Below are positions 35,952 through 47,356 of a stretch of 64,000 nt of DNA, one piece after another. The notes beneath the pieces were generated by a model. The model was not told where the DNA came from, made no database searches, and worked only from the letters and a program-made list of their open reading frames with translations. How positions within the stretch are numbered: position 1 is the first letter of the stretch; every line of letters begins with the position of its first letter. The stretch is from Galbibacter orientalis DSM 19592 (GTDB lineage: Bacteria; Bacteroidota; Bacteroidia; Flavobacteriales; Flavobacteriaceae), in NCBI RefSeq assembly GCF_000260115.1, contig NZ_JH651379.1, forward strand, positions 3,126,240 through 3,190,239. Reading direction: 5' to 3'. The translations under genes and the position numbers were made by a program.

Positions 35952-36815
35952 CTATCCTAAATACATTTTTAAAATTTTGCTTCGCGAATTATGTCGAAGT
36001 CTTCTAATTCCTTTTTCTCTTATTTGTCGCACACGCTCTCTTGTTAAATCAAAAACATCCCCAATTTCTTCAAGAGTCATTGGTTGCTGGTCGCCAATTC
36101 CGTAATTTAATCTTATTACATCGGCTTCTCTAGTAGTAAGCGTTTCTAAAGCTCTATTTATTTCGATGTTTAACGAATCGTGTAAAAGATTTTTATCTGG
36201 ATTTGGAGATTCTCCAGAACGAACAACATCATATAAATTTGAGGTTTCTCCTTCTTTTAAAGGAGCATCCATAGAAAGGTGTCTTCCAGAATTTTTCATG
36301 GACTGTTTTACATCTTTCACTGTCATATCAAGCTCTTTAGCTATTTCTTCTGCAGATGGAGCTCTTTCGTGTTCTTGTTCTAAAAAGGAGTATGCTTTAT
36401 TGATTTTATTGATAGAACCAATTTTATTAAGCGGGAGTCTTACAATTCTCGACTGTTCTGCCAAGGCTTGAAGAATAGATTGACGAATCCACCATACCGC
36501 ATAAGAAATGAATTTAAAACCACGGGTTTCATCAAATCTTTTGGCAGCTTTTACGAGTCCAAGATTTCCTTCATTAATTAAATCGGGAAGTTTTAATCCT
36601 TGGTTTTGATATTGTTTTGCTACTGAAACAACGAAGCGTAAGTTAGCTTTTGTCAACTTTTCTAAAGCAATTTGGTCACCTTCTCTAATACGTTGTGCCA
36701 ACTCAACTTCTTCATCGGCTGTAATCATATCGATTTTACTAATATCTTGAAGATATTTATCTAACGATTTAGATTCACGGTTGGTTACCTGCTTTATAAT
36801 TTTTAGTTGTCTCAT
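35952..36815 (-). CDS. rpoD: Primary RNA polymerase sigma factor
   Basis: 287 residues, the short form typical of Bacteroidota primary sigma factors, lacking the long region 1.1 of E. coli. Region 1.2/2.1 starts [20 protein letters not shown]. Region 2.2-2.4 is [21 protein letters not shown] followed by the [10 protein letters not shown] promoter-melting segment. Region 4.2 has the helix-turn-helix [20 protein letters not shown]. This protein is expected to recognise the TTTG/TAnnTTTG promoters found elsewhere in the window. Confidence 0.95.
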   Translation of the reverse strand: MRQLKIIKQVTNRESKSLDKYLQDISKIDMITADEEVELAQRIREGDQIALEKLTKANLRFVVSVAKQYQNQGLKLPDLINEGNLGLVKAAKRFDETRGFKFISYAVWWIRQSILQALAEQSRIVRLPLNKIGSINKINKAYSFLEQEHERAPSAEEIAKELDMTVKDVKQSMKNSGRHLSMDAPLKEGETSNLYDVVRSGESPNPDKNLLHDSLNIEINRALETLTTREADVIRLNYGIGDQQPMTLEEIGDVFDLTRERVRQIREKGIRRLRHNSRSKILKMYLG

Positions 36816-36970
36816 ATATTTTTTCTATATTTTGATAATAACCTCGCATTAGTACGATTTTTTTTTCAAAAAAGCAAATAAATGGGGGTCTTATTGACTT
36901 TTAGATAGATAAATTGGGTTAAATTTAAGAGTTGAGAGGATTTTCGTTGTTTTGTTAAGAAAATATTATA

Positions 36971-37006
36971 AAAAAAATGCCTGAGAAATTTACATCCTCA
37001 GGCATT
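36971..37006 (-). terminator. Terminator of the FKBP gene
   Basis: AATGCCTGAG (36976-36985) pairs with CTCAGGCATT (36997-37006). The complement of the A run at 36971-36977 supplies the T tail on the minus strand. It lies 22 nt past the stop codon. Confidence 0.87.
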
Positions 37007-37027
37007 ACATATTTTACAAAGTTTGGA

Positions 37028-37456
37028 TTATTTAATCTCTAAAACTTCAATCTCAAATATTAAATCTTTTCCAGCTAATGGATGATTTGCATCAACAACG
37101 ATAGATTCGTCTTTTACATCTGCAACCACTAATTGGATTTCTCTTCCTTCTGGAGTACGAGAAACAAGTCCCATTCCTACTTCAGGTTTTATATCTTCTG
37201 GAAGTTCATTTTTTGGAATTTCTTGAAGTAATTCTTGTCTTACTTCTCCATAAGCTTCAGAAGATGGAATATTAATAGTCTTTTTTTCGTTAACCGCCAT
37301 ATTTAAAATTCCGTTCTCAAATCCAGGAATTAACTGGCCCTCTCCAAGCTTAAATTCTAATGGTTCTCTTTCTAAAGAACTATCAAAAACTTGTCCGTCT
37401 ACTAATTTTCCTGTGTAATGAACTTTAACTGTGTCGTTTTCCTTTACTTGACTCAT
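37028..37456 (-). CDS. FKBP-type peptidyl-prolyl isomerase (SlyD-like)
   Basis: 142 residues. The FKBP core (VKENDTVKVHYTGKLVDGQVFDSS; PLEFKLGEGQLIPGFENG) is interrupted by an insert-in-flap domain (about 70-120), the SlyD hallmark. The acidic/histidine-rich nickel-binding tail of enterobacterial SlyD is absent, so metal delivery is unlikely. It acts as a cytosolic prolyl isomerase and chaperone. Monocistronic with its own terminator. Confidence 0.92.
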   Translation of the reverse strand: MSQVKENDTVKVHYTGKLVDGQVFDSSLEREPLEFKLGEGQLIPGFENGILNMAVNEKKTINIPSSEAYGEVRQELLQEIPKNELPEDIKPEVGMGLVSRTPEGREIQLVVADVKDESIVVDANHPLAGKDLIFEIEVLEIK

Positions 37457-37678
37457 ATAAAAATTTTAATTGTGTTTGTAAACCGTTACAAACCTTTGTT
37501 TTTATTTAAGCCACGAAACTACAGTAAATTAATGGAAAGGCAATAGCAATAATGTTAAGGATTCTATAAAAGGCTAGTTATCAGTTATTTTGATGTGATA
37601 AAGTATAAGGAAATTAAGTTTCTTTGTTAATCTTATGTTTATCTAGGCTTAAAATTTCACTTTAACCATAAAACTAGC

Positions 37679-37686
37679 TAAATTTG
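37679..37686 (+). promoter_or_regulatory. Promoter -7 box of the helicase gene
   Basis: TAAATTTG, 30 nt before the ATG at 37717, matches TAnnTTTG. Confidence 0.55.
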
Positions 37687-37716
37687 CACGTTTAACTATT
37701 TACCATAATAATAAGT

Positions 37717-39222
37717 ATGCTTACGATTAAAGAAGAAGATAAAAAGGAGCTCTACGACTATCAAAAAGGGGCCATAGACCAAATTTTTGATCGTATCCAG
37801 AATCAAGATAATAATTATCATCTGCTGTATCAATTGCCTACAGGGGGAGGGAAAACTGTAATATTTTCTGAAATTGTACGTCGCTACATTCAAGAATATA
37901 ACAAAAAGGTTGTTGTGCTTACACATAGAATTGAGTTAAGTAAACAAACCTCAAAAATGCTGCGTGGCTTTAATGTAAAGAATAAAGTAATTAATAGCAA
38001 AGTAAAGGAGCTTCCAGATCAAGCGGAGTATATGTGCTTTGTAGCCATGGTGGAAACTCTTAAAAATAGACTGAACGATAATAAACTGGAAATAGACGAT
38101 GTTGGTTTGGTTATTATTGATGAGGCACATTATAATTCTTTCAGAAAATTGCTTTCCTATTTTAAGAATAGTTTTATTCTTGGAGTAACAGCAACACCAT
38201 TGAGTTCAAATATAAAACTTCCGATGAAGGATAATTATAACGAACTTATAATTGGAGAGGCTATAAAAACGTTAATCCAAAAAGGCTTCTTAGCTAAAGC
38301 GGAAACCTATTCTTATGATGTTGGTTTAGGAACGCTTAAAGTGGGTATTAATGGAGATTATACCGTTAAATCTTCCGAAGCTTTGTACTCCAATTTAGAA
38401 ATGCAAGAAAAGCTTTTATTTGCTTATGAGGAAAAATCTAAAGGGAAGAAAACGCTTATTTTTAATAACGGAATTAACACCTCTTGGTATGTTTATGAAA
38501 TGTTTAGAGAGGCTGGATATCCTGTTCGTCATTTAGATAATACGCATAGTAATAAAGACAGAAAAGAGATTTTAAAGTGGTTTAAAAATACTCCTGATGC
38601 TATTTTAAGTTCGGTGAGTATTCTTACAACTGGATTTGATGAACCTTCTGTAGAAACCATTATTTTAAATAGAGCAACACGTTCTCTAACCTTATATTTC
38701 CAGATGATAGGTCGTGGATCAAGGGTTTTAGATGGGAAAGATAAATTTACTGTAATTGATTTAGGAAATAACGTGGCTCGTTTTGGTTTGTGGAGTGAAC
38801 CAGTAGATTGGCAACATATTTTTAGGTATCCAGATTTTTACTTGGAGAATATTAAAGATGATGAGGAAATTGAAAGCAATTTTGTTTACGAAATGCCAGC
38901 TCAACTCCGAAAAAAGTTTGAAAAAACGGATGATGTTTCTTTAAATATTGAAGAAATTTATGATGAAACAATAAAAAAAGGATTGCGTTCAAAAATTATC
39001 TTGGAGCGTTCTTTAAAACAGCATACAGAAATGTGTGTTGATAATAGTGAAGATGCTTATGAAGCTAGAATGCTTGCAATGGAGCTGAAAGACGATATTG
39101 ATAGCAGAATTAAACGCTATTCATACTGTATAAGTAAAAGTACTAAAAATTACCGCGATTGGTTGGCGGAAGATTACTTTAGAAAGCTTCGAATGAATAT
39201 TGTGAAAGAATATCAGTCGTAA
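37717..39222 (+). CDS. DEAD/DEAH-box (SSL2-like) helicase
   Basis: Superfamily 2 helicase of 501 residues. The Q-like N-terminal LYDYQKGAIDQIF is followed by Walker A PTGGGKT (residues about 43-49). Walker B is DEAH in VIIDEAHYNSF, motif III is GVTATPLSS, and motif VI is QMIGRGSRV. The C-terminal ~100 residues are helical and not recognised. This resembles COG1061-type stand-alone helicases of Bacteroidota. The DNA or RNA substrate is unknown. The stop is followed by an R2 hairpin element. Confidence 0.9.
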   Translation: MLTIKEEDKKELYDYQKGAIDQIFDRIQNQDNNYHLLYQLPTGGGKTVIFSEIVRRYIQEYNKKVVVLTHRIELSKQTSKMLRGFNVKNKVINSKVKELPDQAEYMCFVAMVETLKNRLNDNKLEIDDVGLVIIDEAHYNSFRKLLSYFKNSFILGVTATPLSSNIKLPMKDNYNELIIGEAIKTLIQKGFLAKAETYSYDVGLGTLKVGINGDYTVKSSEALYSNLEMQEKLLFAYEEKSKGKKTLIFNNGINTSWYVYEMFREAGYPVRHLDNTHSNKDRKEILKWFKNTPDAILSSVSILTTGFDEPSVETIILNRATRSLTLYFQMIGRGSRVLDGKDKFTVIDLGNNVARFGLWSEPVDWQHIFRYPDFYLENIKDDEEIESNFVYEMPAQLRKKFEKTDDVSLNIEEIYDETIKKGLRSKIILERSLKQHTEMCVDNSEDAYEARMLAMELKDDIDSRIKRYSYCISKSTKNYRDWLAEDYFRKLRMNIVKEYQS

Positions 39223-39247
39223 AACTATAATTGTATATTATTTAATT

Positions 39248-39381
39248 AGAGGCTATCTAAAAATTAATTCATAGTTGTCGAACTAAGCTTGTCGAACTGA
39301 GCTTGTCGAAGTTTTAAACAACTAACACTCAAAAAGTCCTTCAACAAGCTCAGGACGGCATATAGGTTTTAGATAGCCTCT
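39248..39381. repeat. Hairpin element family R2, copy 1
   Basis: 134 bp bounded by an inverted repeat: AGAGGCTATCTAAAA at 39248 and TTTTAGATAGCCTCT at 39367-39381. Inside are tandem GTCGAACT-AGCTT units and, reversed, TCCTTCAACAAGCTCAGGAC. Copy 2 at 44471-44616 carries the same interior in the opposite orientation with a different outer stem. It lies between two convergent genes. Confidence 0.82.
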
Positions 39382-39420
39382 TATTAATTGATTCTTTTTA
39401 TTAGATAATTGATAAAAAAA

Positions 39421-40836
39421 TTATTTTTTCATACTATCGCTTAGGCTGGTCTCTAAGCTTTTACGATGATAAATATCTCCAAATCCATCTATTATTTTTC
39501 CTTTATTATCTACTATTATAATTTTATTTAAGCTTTTTATAACCAAACTTCCTAGAAGTTCGTCAATATTATCAGTTTGGTATTGTTCTAAAGTATCTCC
39601 TAATTTAGAAATAGAAGCTAAATTTTGTAACCATTCTGACCGATCTTCGTTAACATTTATTCCTACATAATTATAATTAGGATAATCTTTCTTTAAGCGT
39701 TCAATTCGAGTTAAAACATTTGCTTGGTGGTCTCTTTGGTGGTAATTCCAAAAGTAAAAAACAGTATTCTTTTTGTAAGACATGGAGTCTATTGTAACCT
39801 TATTGCCTTTAATATCTACTAAATGAATAGGAGGCAGCGTTAGCCCTTTTTGTAAGTTCTGAACGTTTTGATAAAAATTATTTATCTCTTCTTCATGCTG
39901 ATTTTTACCTGCGTATTTATGGAAGGCGTCCATAAATTCTTCATTATGTGCTCTTGAGTGTCTCCCTAATAGGAAAGAAAAAGCTACATTTCGAGTTAAA
40001 TTATCTCTTATGGTTTTATTTTTTGTAACAACACTATCAATTAATTGTAGTTTATGAGTACTGTAGTGCAAAGAGCGTTCTATGTAATTTAAATCTCCAT
40101 TACATTCATTTTTACAATAATTGTATGCAAGGTTGTTAAAATGAATTACTAGGTAATTAAAATATGGTTTGTAATACATTAACAGCGTATCGTTATAATC
40201 AACTTCTTTTCTAAAGCTGTAAAAGTTAGCTGGTAAATTGGCTATTTTTGTTAAACCGTTTCTTCTTTTATTAATAAATGGATATTCTTCCATATCGGTA
40301 AAATATCTATAATTAACAGCACCTTGTGCAATATGTTTGGCAATTGGAGATAAAGGATCTTTGGTATTAATATCGTTTAAAAGCGTTTCTTTCATGCTTT
40401 TAAGCGAATCAATTTTAGTTAAAAATTCTTCAGGAGAGAGCTCACTATACTTATTTACCGCTTTTTCTTCATCTTCATAAATAAGGAACATGTCTATCAA
40501 AAAATTATTTTTTTCTGAACCCATTCCAGAATACACCAAAGATTCATCAAAATCTAGGGTATTAAGTCGCATTAATAAGCTATCGCCTTTTTCTAATATA
40601 ATGTATTGATACTCATTATGATCAAAGTGATAAAGTCCATCTTTAGCATTGTCTAATTTGAACGAAAAACGATTACTTTGGTCAATTTTTGAGGAATCTA
40701 TAACATTATTATCATAGTACAAATAGACATAGTCGGAGTTAGGGTTGACAACCTCTCCGCCAAAATAAGTTTTTGTAGGAGACTCTGAACAACTATAGGT
40801 GAGGGCGATAATTAGCGCTAAAAAAGAGTACTTCAT
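39421..40836 (-). CDS. TlpA-like lipoprotein lacking the redox CxxC
   Basis: 471 residues. The signal peptide with lipobox (ALIIALTYSC) predicts lipidation at Cys16. A beta-rich N-terminal domain (DYVYLYYDNNVIDSSKID) and a helical middle region resemble other Bacteroidota TlpA-like lipoproteins with DUF4369-type starts. The C-terminal domain (from about 357) has a thioredoxin fold (VFYFWNYH...NYVGINVNEDRSEWL...KIIIVDNKGKII), but the site expected to be WCxxC reads NYHQRDH (364-370). It probably has no disulfide activity and may be a binding or structural protein. Confidence 0.75.
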   Translation of the reverse strand: MKYSFLALIIALTYSCSESPTKTYFGGEVVNPNSDYVYLYYDNNVIDSSKIDQSNRFSFKLDNAKDGLYHFDHNEYQYIILEKGDSLLMRLNTLDFDESLVYSGMGSEKNNFLIDMFLIYEDEEKAVNKYSELSPEEFLTKIDSLKSMKETLLNDINTKDPLSPIAKHIAQGAVNYRYFTDMEEYPFINKRRNGLTKIANLPANFYSFRKEVDYNDTLLMYYKPYFNYLVIHFNNLAYNYCKNECNGDLNYIERSLHYSTHKLQLIDSVVTKNKTIRDNLTRNVAFSFLLGRHSRAHNEEFMDAFHKYAGKNQHEEEINNFYQNVQNLQKGLTLPPIHLVDIKGNKVTIDSMSYKKNTVFYFWNYHQRDHQANVLTRIERLKKDYPNYNYVGINVNEDRSEWLQNLASISKLGDTLEQYQTDNIDELLGSLVIKSLNKIIIVDNKGKIIDGFGDIYHRKSLETSLSDSMKK

Positions 40837-40967
40837 ATAACGTTTTGATGTTTTTAAGCATCATATGTAACAAATCTATAAAAGCCGAGTATAGTTTAAT
40901 GTTAACATGAAGTTAAATAAGTGTTTTTAACGTTTACCATTGTACCCTAATTGTGTGTTAATTTTGT

Positions 40968-40975
40968 TACTTTTG
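40968..40975 (+). promoter_or_regulatory. Promoter -7 box of the ABC-F gene
   Basis: TACTTTTG matches TAnnTTTG, 28 nt before the ATG at 41004. Confidence 0.5.
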
Positions 40976-41003
40976 CAGCGCGAATAATTAAAAACAATAG
41001 TGA

Positions 41004-42623
<1,620 letters not shown>

Positions 42624-42663
42624 TTAAACTATTAGTTAGCTTTTTTTAGAATATAACAAATCT

Positions 42664-42701
42664 AAAAGCCTGTCAAAATTATGTTTTGATAGGTTTTTTT
42701 A
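42664..42701 (+). terminator. Terminator after the ABC-F gene
   Basis: CCTGTCAAAA pairs with TTTTGATAGG (one G-U pair), flanked by A and T runs, just after the ABC-F stop and before the end of the convergent hydrolase gene. Confidence 0.8.
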
Positions 42702-42726
42702 GTTAAAAAGGACTAATTAATAAATG

Positions 42727-43767
42727 TTATTGTTCTTTTATAAATTGTATTATTTTAGAAGAAGCTTCATTGTCTATTTTATAATAAGTTGAAGACATTT
42801 TTAATGCTGAAGGGTCCATTTTTTCGTTTGTTAAAAAATGATTTAAACCTTCAATTACATCAATTTCGATTAGTGGATTATTGAAGTTTTTTAATAACTC
42901 AGAGTTTGCTTTTGGATCTATAAAAATATCTTTCGATCCAATAATGTATAAAATAGGTGTTTTAGTATTTATGTAGGTGTCTTCATAATTTTGCCGTAAG
43001 AGATCTTTTCTACTTGGGAAAGTCCAAAACTGAAACCTTTTATAGTTTCTTCTTTTATGTCCATGTTTTTTAGCTTCTTTGGTAATTTTTTTAGATAATT
43101 TTAAATCGTCTTCTTGTAGATTCTGTTCCACAACTCTTTGAGCAACACTAATAATTTCTATTTTTCTGTTGATGTCATCATAAATGAGTTCATCATCAAA
43201 ATTGTTAACACCAGTTTTTATTTGATACTTTAAAAATTCTGCATGTTTTTGAGTGGGAGCAGACCATTGTACTAAAAAGTCAATATTTGCGCCGTTTTTA
43301 AGTGCTCCAGCTGTAGCCATACCACCTTGACTATGACCAATGAGTCCTAAAGATGCAATTTGTATGTTTTCATTAGTTCTTATTGCTTCAATGGCAGAAA
43401 TTAGATCATTCGTTATATCCGAAACTCCGTAGTTAATCTGAGAGTTTTCTCCTTCCGAATTACCAACACCACGTTCATCATATCTATAAACCCCTATATT
43501 ATTTTCTAATAATTCTTCAGCGAGTTTATAATGACTATGTCTAGTATCTAAGCCAGATCCAGGAACAATAATTACAATTTTATTACAACCATTTTTAGGG
43601 GTAATTAAGGTTCCAGAAAGGTTAATGTTCTCAAGTTTATTTTTAAATGTAATTTCTTTAAAACTATAATTTTGTTTATTTGAGATTTCTTTTTCATATT
43701 CAAATATTTCTTGGCTATTTCCTTTCAGAAAGAAAAACAAGAATATTGTTAAGTAAACATGTTTCAT
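42727..43767 (-). CDS. Exported alpha/beta hydrolase
   Basis: 346 residues with an N-terminal signal peptide (VYLTIFLFFFLKGNSQ). The alpha/beta hydrolase fold shows the oxyanion segment VPGSGLDTRH, the nucleophile in GHSQGG, an acid in GSKDIFIDPKAN and the His in EGLNHFLT. It resembles Bacteroidota dienelactone-hydrolase/S9-like esterases that act in the periplasm. The substrate cannot be told. Monocistronic. Confidence 0.85.
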   Translation of the reverse strand: MKHVYLTIFLFFFLKGNSQEIFEYEKEISNKQNYSFKEITFKNKLENINLSGTLITPKNGCNKIVIIVPGSGLDTRHSHYKLAEELLENNIGVYRYDERGVGNSEGENSQINYGVSDITNDLISAIEAIRTNENIQIASLGLIGHSQGGMATAGALKNGANIDFLVQWSAPTQKHAEFLKYQIKTGVNNFDDELIYDDINRKIEIISVAQRVVEQNLQEDDLKLSKKITKEAKKHGHKRRNYKRFQFWTFPSRKDLLRQNYEDTYINTKTPILYIIGSKDIFIDPKANSELLKNFNNPLIEIDVIEGLNHFLTNEKMDPSALKMSSTYYKIDNEASSKIIQFIKEQ

Positions 43768-43814
43768 ATTTATTTTGGATTTATCAACTTAATAGGAATT
43801 ACTTTTATTAGTTT

Positions 43815-43915
43815 CTAATATGAAATAAAACCCTACAATTTTATTACAGGAGGGCTAAGAAAGGAATAGAAAGCATATTTGTAAATTTGTGACAAACAGA
43901 ATAAAATAGTCTACT
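43815..43915 (+). repeat. Dispersed repeat family R4, copy 2
   Basis: TTTCTAATATG, TAAAAC, CAATTTTATTACAG and TTTGTAAATTTGTGACAAAC match copy 1 (23640-23790) in order. Divergent and short, so called with caution. Confidence 0.45.
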
Positions 43916-43947
43916 AAAAATCCTGTGTGTTTATAGTCGTAGAAGGA

Positions 43948-44430
43948 TTATTCGCAATCTACTTTGATAAGCGCTTGTGTGGTATTAAAATCAAGTTTTG
44001 TATTGTCTTTAAAAACAAATTTCCCGTCTTTATCGATGGTTTCTCCATATCCAGGAATAAATTTGTCGCCATCTTTCATAAAAATAACTTCACGAGTAGA
44101 TGTAGTTCCTTCCGCTTGAAACGTATAATCTGCTTTTAAAATATCGCCATTTAATTTTCCATTAATTGTTCCAAAGCTTTTATCCTTTTCATAAAATTTA
44201 TAAGCTAAACTTCCAGTAACAACATCTTCAGATTTTTCTATGGATAATTTAATGGAATCTTTTCCTTGAACAAATAAGTAACATTCTGCTGTTGGGACTT
44301 GGTCTAGAATGGTTTCTTTGTTCAGTTTTCCAAGTTCTATAATGTTTTCTTCTTTCTCTTTTGGCTTTTCTTTACATGAAAAACTTAATAAAGTTAAAGC
44401 AGTTAAACAGAATTTGACGCTATTTTTCAT
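43948..44430 (-). CDS. Hypothetical lipoprotein
   Basis: 160 residues from the ATG at 44430 (MKNSVKFC), chosen over 44439 because it gives a compact lipoprotein signal peptide. The lipobox is SFSC before KEKPKEKEE. The mature protein is beta-rich with repeated acidic/lysine turns (GSLAYKFYEKDKSFGTINGKL; DGDKFIPGYGETIDKDGKF). I do not recognise the family. A small envelope lipoprotein with a lipocalin- or NlpE-like barrel is possible. An R2 hairpin lies upstream. Confidence 0.65.
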   Translation of the reverse strand: MKNSVKFCLTALTLLSFSCKEKPKEKEENIIELGKLNKETILDQVPTAECYLFVQGKDSIKLSIEKSEDVVTGSLAYKFYEKDKSFGTINGKLNGDILKADYTFQAEGTTSTREVIFMKDGDKFIPGYGETIDKDGKFVFKDNTKLDFNTTQALIKVDCE

Positions 44431-44470
44431 ATATGGCATTTATAAATTGATTCAGAAAAATAATAAAAAT

Positions 44471-44616
44471 AGTGGCTGCCTAAAAAGTATTTAAACCCTA
44501 AATGTCATCCTGAGCTTGTTGAAGGATTTTTTTGAGAGTTAGTAGTGTAAAACTTCGACAAGCTCAGTTCGACAAGCTCAGTTCGAGAACTACAAATTGC
44601 TTTTTAGGCAGCCACT
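44471..44616. repeat. Hairpin element family R2, copy 2
   Basis: 146 bp bounded by AGTGGCTGCCTAAAAAG (44471-44487) and its inverted partner CTTTTTAGGCAGCCACT (44600-44616). The interior (CATCCTGAGCTTGTTGAAGG, then two CGACAAGCTCAGTT units) is the reverse complement of the interior of copy 1 at 39248-39381. Confidence 0.82.
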
Positions 44617-44645
44617 TTACAATTTTTTATGATTAATTGAACGGA

Positions 44646-46043
44646 TTATTTTAATCCACCAACCATATCTTCAGGTTTTACCCATTCGTCAAACTCTTCA
44701 GCAGTAAGATAATTTAATGCTAATGCAGCTTCTTTTAGGGTAGTTCCTTCTTCATGCGCTTTATTTGCAATTTCCGCAGCTTTATAATATCCTATTTTAG
44801 TATTTAAAGCAGTTACCAACATTAAAGAATTATTTAAAAGTTCTTTAATACGTTTTGTATTTGGTTCGATTCCGCTAGCACAATGCTCTTCAAAACTAGC
44901 ACACGCATCTCCAATAAGTCTAGCCGACTGTAATAGGTTTGCCGCCATCATAGGTTTGAAAACATTAAGCTCATAATGACCTTGAGCTCCTCCAACAGTT
45001 AAAGCAACATCATTCCCCATTACTTGCGCGCAAACCATTGTTAATGCTTCACATTGTGTAGGATTTACTTTTCCAGGCATAATAGAACTTCCTGGCTCGT
45101 TAGCAGGAATATTAATCTCTCCAATTCCACTTCTAGGGCCAGAAGCCATTAATCTAATATCGTTTGCAATTTTATTCAAAGAAACAGCTAGCTGCTTTAA
45201 AGCACCATGTGTTTCTACAAAAGCATCATGAGCAGCTAAAGCCTCAAATTTATTGTCGGCCGATTTAAAAGGGTGTTCTGTAAATTTTGCAATAAATTCA
45301 GCTACACGTTTTGCATATCCTTTTGGAGCATTTAAACCAGTTCCTACAGCAGTTCCACCTAAGGCAAGTTCAGAAAGATGCTCTAAAGTGTTGTTTAATG
45401 CTTTTAAACCGTGGTCTAATTGAGAAACATATCCAGAAAACTCTTGTCCTAATGTAAGTGGTGTAGCATCCATAAGATGCGTTCTTCCAATCTTAACTAC
45501 ATTTTTAAATTCTTCCGATTTCTTTTTTAAAGTATTTCTCAGTTGAGTTACTCCAGGAATGGTATTTTCTACAACCATTTTATAGGCAGCAATATGCATT
45601 CCTGTAGGAAAAGTGTCGTTAGAAGATTGTGATTTATTTACATCGTCATTTGGTTGTAAGGTTTTGTCGCCTTCTCCAATTTTGTTGCCAGCTAATTGGT
45701 GAGCTCGGTTTGCAATAACTTCATTTACATTCATATTACTTTGCGTACCAGAACCAGTTTGCCAAATTACAAGCGGAAATTGATCGTCGTGTTTACCTTC
45801 TAAAATTTCATCGCAAGCTTGTGCAATAAGGTCTCTTTTATCAATAGGTAAAACTCCGAGTTCGCAATTGGTATAAGCAGCAGCTTTTTTTAGGTATGCA
45901 AACCCATATACTACTTCCAGAGGCATAGAAGCAGGAGCTCCTATTTTAAAATTGTTTCTAGAACGTTCTGTTTGCGCTCCCCATAACTTATCTGAAGGAA
46001 CTTTTACTTCCCCCATTGTATCTTTTTCTATTCTAAAATCCAT
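44646..46043 (-). CDS. fumC: Fumarate hydratase class II
   Basis: 465 residues, oxygen-stable tetrameric fumarase of the TCA cycle. The superfamily signature is [15 protein letters not shown]. Other marks are [18 protein letters not shown] and [14 protein letters not shown]. The catalytic His segment is [22 protein letters not shown] minus-strand TAAATTTG promoter box lies 26 nt upstream, consistent with single-gene transcription. Confidence 0.96.
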   Translation of the reverse strand: MDFRIEKDTMGEVKVPSDKLWGAQTERSRNNFKIGAPASMPLEVVYGFAYLKKAAAYTNCELGVLPIDKRDLIAQACDEILEGKHDDQFPLVIWQTGSGTQSNMNVNEVIANRAHQLAGNKIGEGDKTLQPNDDVNKSQSSNDTFPTGMHIAAYKMVVENTIPGVTQLRNTLKKKSEEFKNVVKIGRTHLMDATPLTLGQEFSGYVSQLDHGLKALNNTLEHLSELALGGTAVGTGLNAPKGYAKRVAEFIAKFTEHPFKSADNKFEALAAHDAFVETHGALKQLAVSLNKIANDIRLMASGPRSGIGEINIPANEPGSSIMPGKVNPTQCEALTMVCAQVMGNDVALTVGGAQGHYELNVFKPMMAANLLQSARLIGDACASFEEHCASGIEPNTKRIKELLNNSLMLVTALNTKIGYYKAAEIANKAHEEGTTLKEAALALNYLTAEEFDEWVKPEDMVGGLK

Positions 46044-46068
46044 AGTTTGAATTAATCTTTTTGTAGTA

Positions 46069-46076
46069 CAAATTTA
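46069..46076 (-). promoter_or_regulatory. Promoter -7 box of fumC
   Basis: TAAATTTG on the minus strand, 26 nt before the fumC start, matches TAnnTTTG. Confidence 0.55.
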
Positions 46077-46136
46077 CATTATTATCAATTAAAAAACCGC
46101 TTTATTAATGTAGATTAACACCTTTAAAAATAAATG

Positions 46137-46586
46137 TTATTCTGCTAAAAAATCTAATTTAGCACCATCAACAACATTGTCGAGATACCTTTTTAAGAAA
46201 AAGAAATTTGTAGTTTTCTTAACGCCAATTGCTTTTACAAATTTTCCATAATATTTTTTATCGGTTTTTACTTTTTGAAGATCTGTTTTAATAACTTCTT
46301 TGTTTAAATCGTTAATTTGATCTTCTGTATATGTTGTAAGATTATTAGAATATAACTCGAATAAAGCTGCTTTTTCAACAGCAATTTCACCGCTTTCATC
46401 CAAATATTTATCAAAAATAGGAGCAAAGGCTTCTTCTTCTGAAGGAGAAAGCTCCAATTCTTCATAGATAAACGATTTAAGTTCAAGGTTAAGATTAGCT
46501 TTTATTAAATCTATATAATCTTGACTGTCTTGTGCTTTTGTTACTCCTGCACTTAGGATTAGTAGTAAAAGAATTAATTTTTTCAT
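46137..46586 (-). CDS. Small secreted helical protein
   Basis: 149 residues with a clear signal peptide (LILLLLILSAGVTKA). The mature part is helical and charged, with ELSPSEEEAFAPIFDKYL and YYGKFVKAIGVKKTTNFF. The general layout resembles Spy/CpxP-like or 'sensor of ECF sigma' small periplasmic proteins of Bacteroidota, but no LTxxQ motif is seen, so that is only a suggestion. It follows the DUF4136 lipoprotein gene after 19 nt, so the two are probably one transcript. Confidence 0.65.
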   Translation of the reverse strand: MKKLILLLLILSAGVTKAQDSQDYIDLIKANLNLELKSFIYEELELSPSEEEAFAPIFDKYLDESGEIAVEKAALFELYSNNLTTYTEDQINDLNKEVIKTDLQKVKTDKKYYGKFVKAIGVKKTTNFFFLKRYLDNVVDGAKLDFLAE

Positions 46587-46605
46587 TGAAATAGTTATTT
46601 ACTGA

Positions 46606-47241
46606 TTAGTTAATTTCTAAATAGTCGTCGGATTGGTCAAATGCTTCATCGATTTGGTCATTAATAAACTGTATGTTTCCGCTTTGAGAACCCCTAACAA
46701 GTCCGTTAATTCCTGCTCCCCAGACAATATCGATCTGTTGTTCTTCTTCATCTAAAGTATTAGCATCTCCCATTTCAATAAAGATAGTACCTTCTGTCCA
46801 TTCGTAATAAACAGGATACCATCCTGGATAGAAAGGATCATAATAACCCCACCAATCGTACCATCCATCCCAAATAATATCAATATCTGCATAGGTAGTA
46901 GCTAAAGCTTGAGCAGTTATAATTAAGTCTGGAAGATTGTTTTCGTCAATAGTATTTACTTTGGTGTAGCCTAATTCTCCCATATTTAAATCTATACTAG
47001 AAAGAATAGCGTCATCATAATCTCGTGTAATAGCCGGATTTGAATTTCCATTTCCATCTTGATCTTCAATCCATCGGATATTATCAACAAGATAATAAGT
47101 TGTTGGGTTTTCTGTATTCCAGTAATTTTCAGAATGCTGTGTAACAACTCTGTCGTAATCAGAAATGTCATCATCATCATCACTACAAGCTGTTAAAAGT
47201 AGCGTAATTGATAAAAAACTAAGGGCTAGTAATTTTTTCAT
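46606..47241 (-). CDS. DUF4136-type lipoprotein
   Basis: 211 residues. The lipobox LLTAC precedes a run of aspartates (SDDDDDIS). The DUF4136 pattern follows: YDRVVTQHSENYWN, then AILSSIDLNMGELGYTKV with the conserved N-x-x-L-x-x-x-G-Y, and DIVWGAGINGLVRGSQ near the end. The WDGWYDWWGYYDPFYPGWYP stretch is the usual Trp/Tyr-rich loop. Surface or envelope lipoprotein of unknown role, first gene of a two-gene unit. Confidence 0.8.
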   Translation of the reverse strand: MKKLLALSFLSITLLLTACSDDDDDISDYDRVVTQHSENYWNTENPTTYYLVDNIRWIEDQDGNGNSNPAITRDYDDAILSSIDLNMGELGYTKVNTIDENNLPDLIITAQALATTYADIDIIWDGWYDWWGYYDPFYPGWYPVYYEWTEGTIFIEMGDANTLDEEEQQIDIVWGAGINGLVRGSQSGNIQFINDQIDEAFDQSDDYLEIN

Positions 47242-47356
47242 GTTCTTTATTGTTAAGTTAATATTGGAGGGGGATCTATTTCTAGATGTAGGATTTTCTC
47301 TTCAAATATAAAATTAATTAAAAGAGTTTTTATTTAAACAGAAATAATTATTTTTT

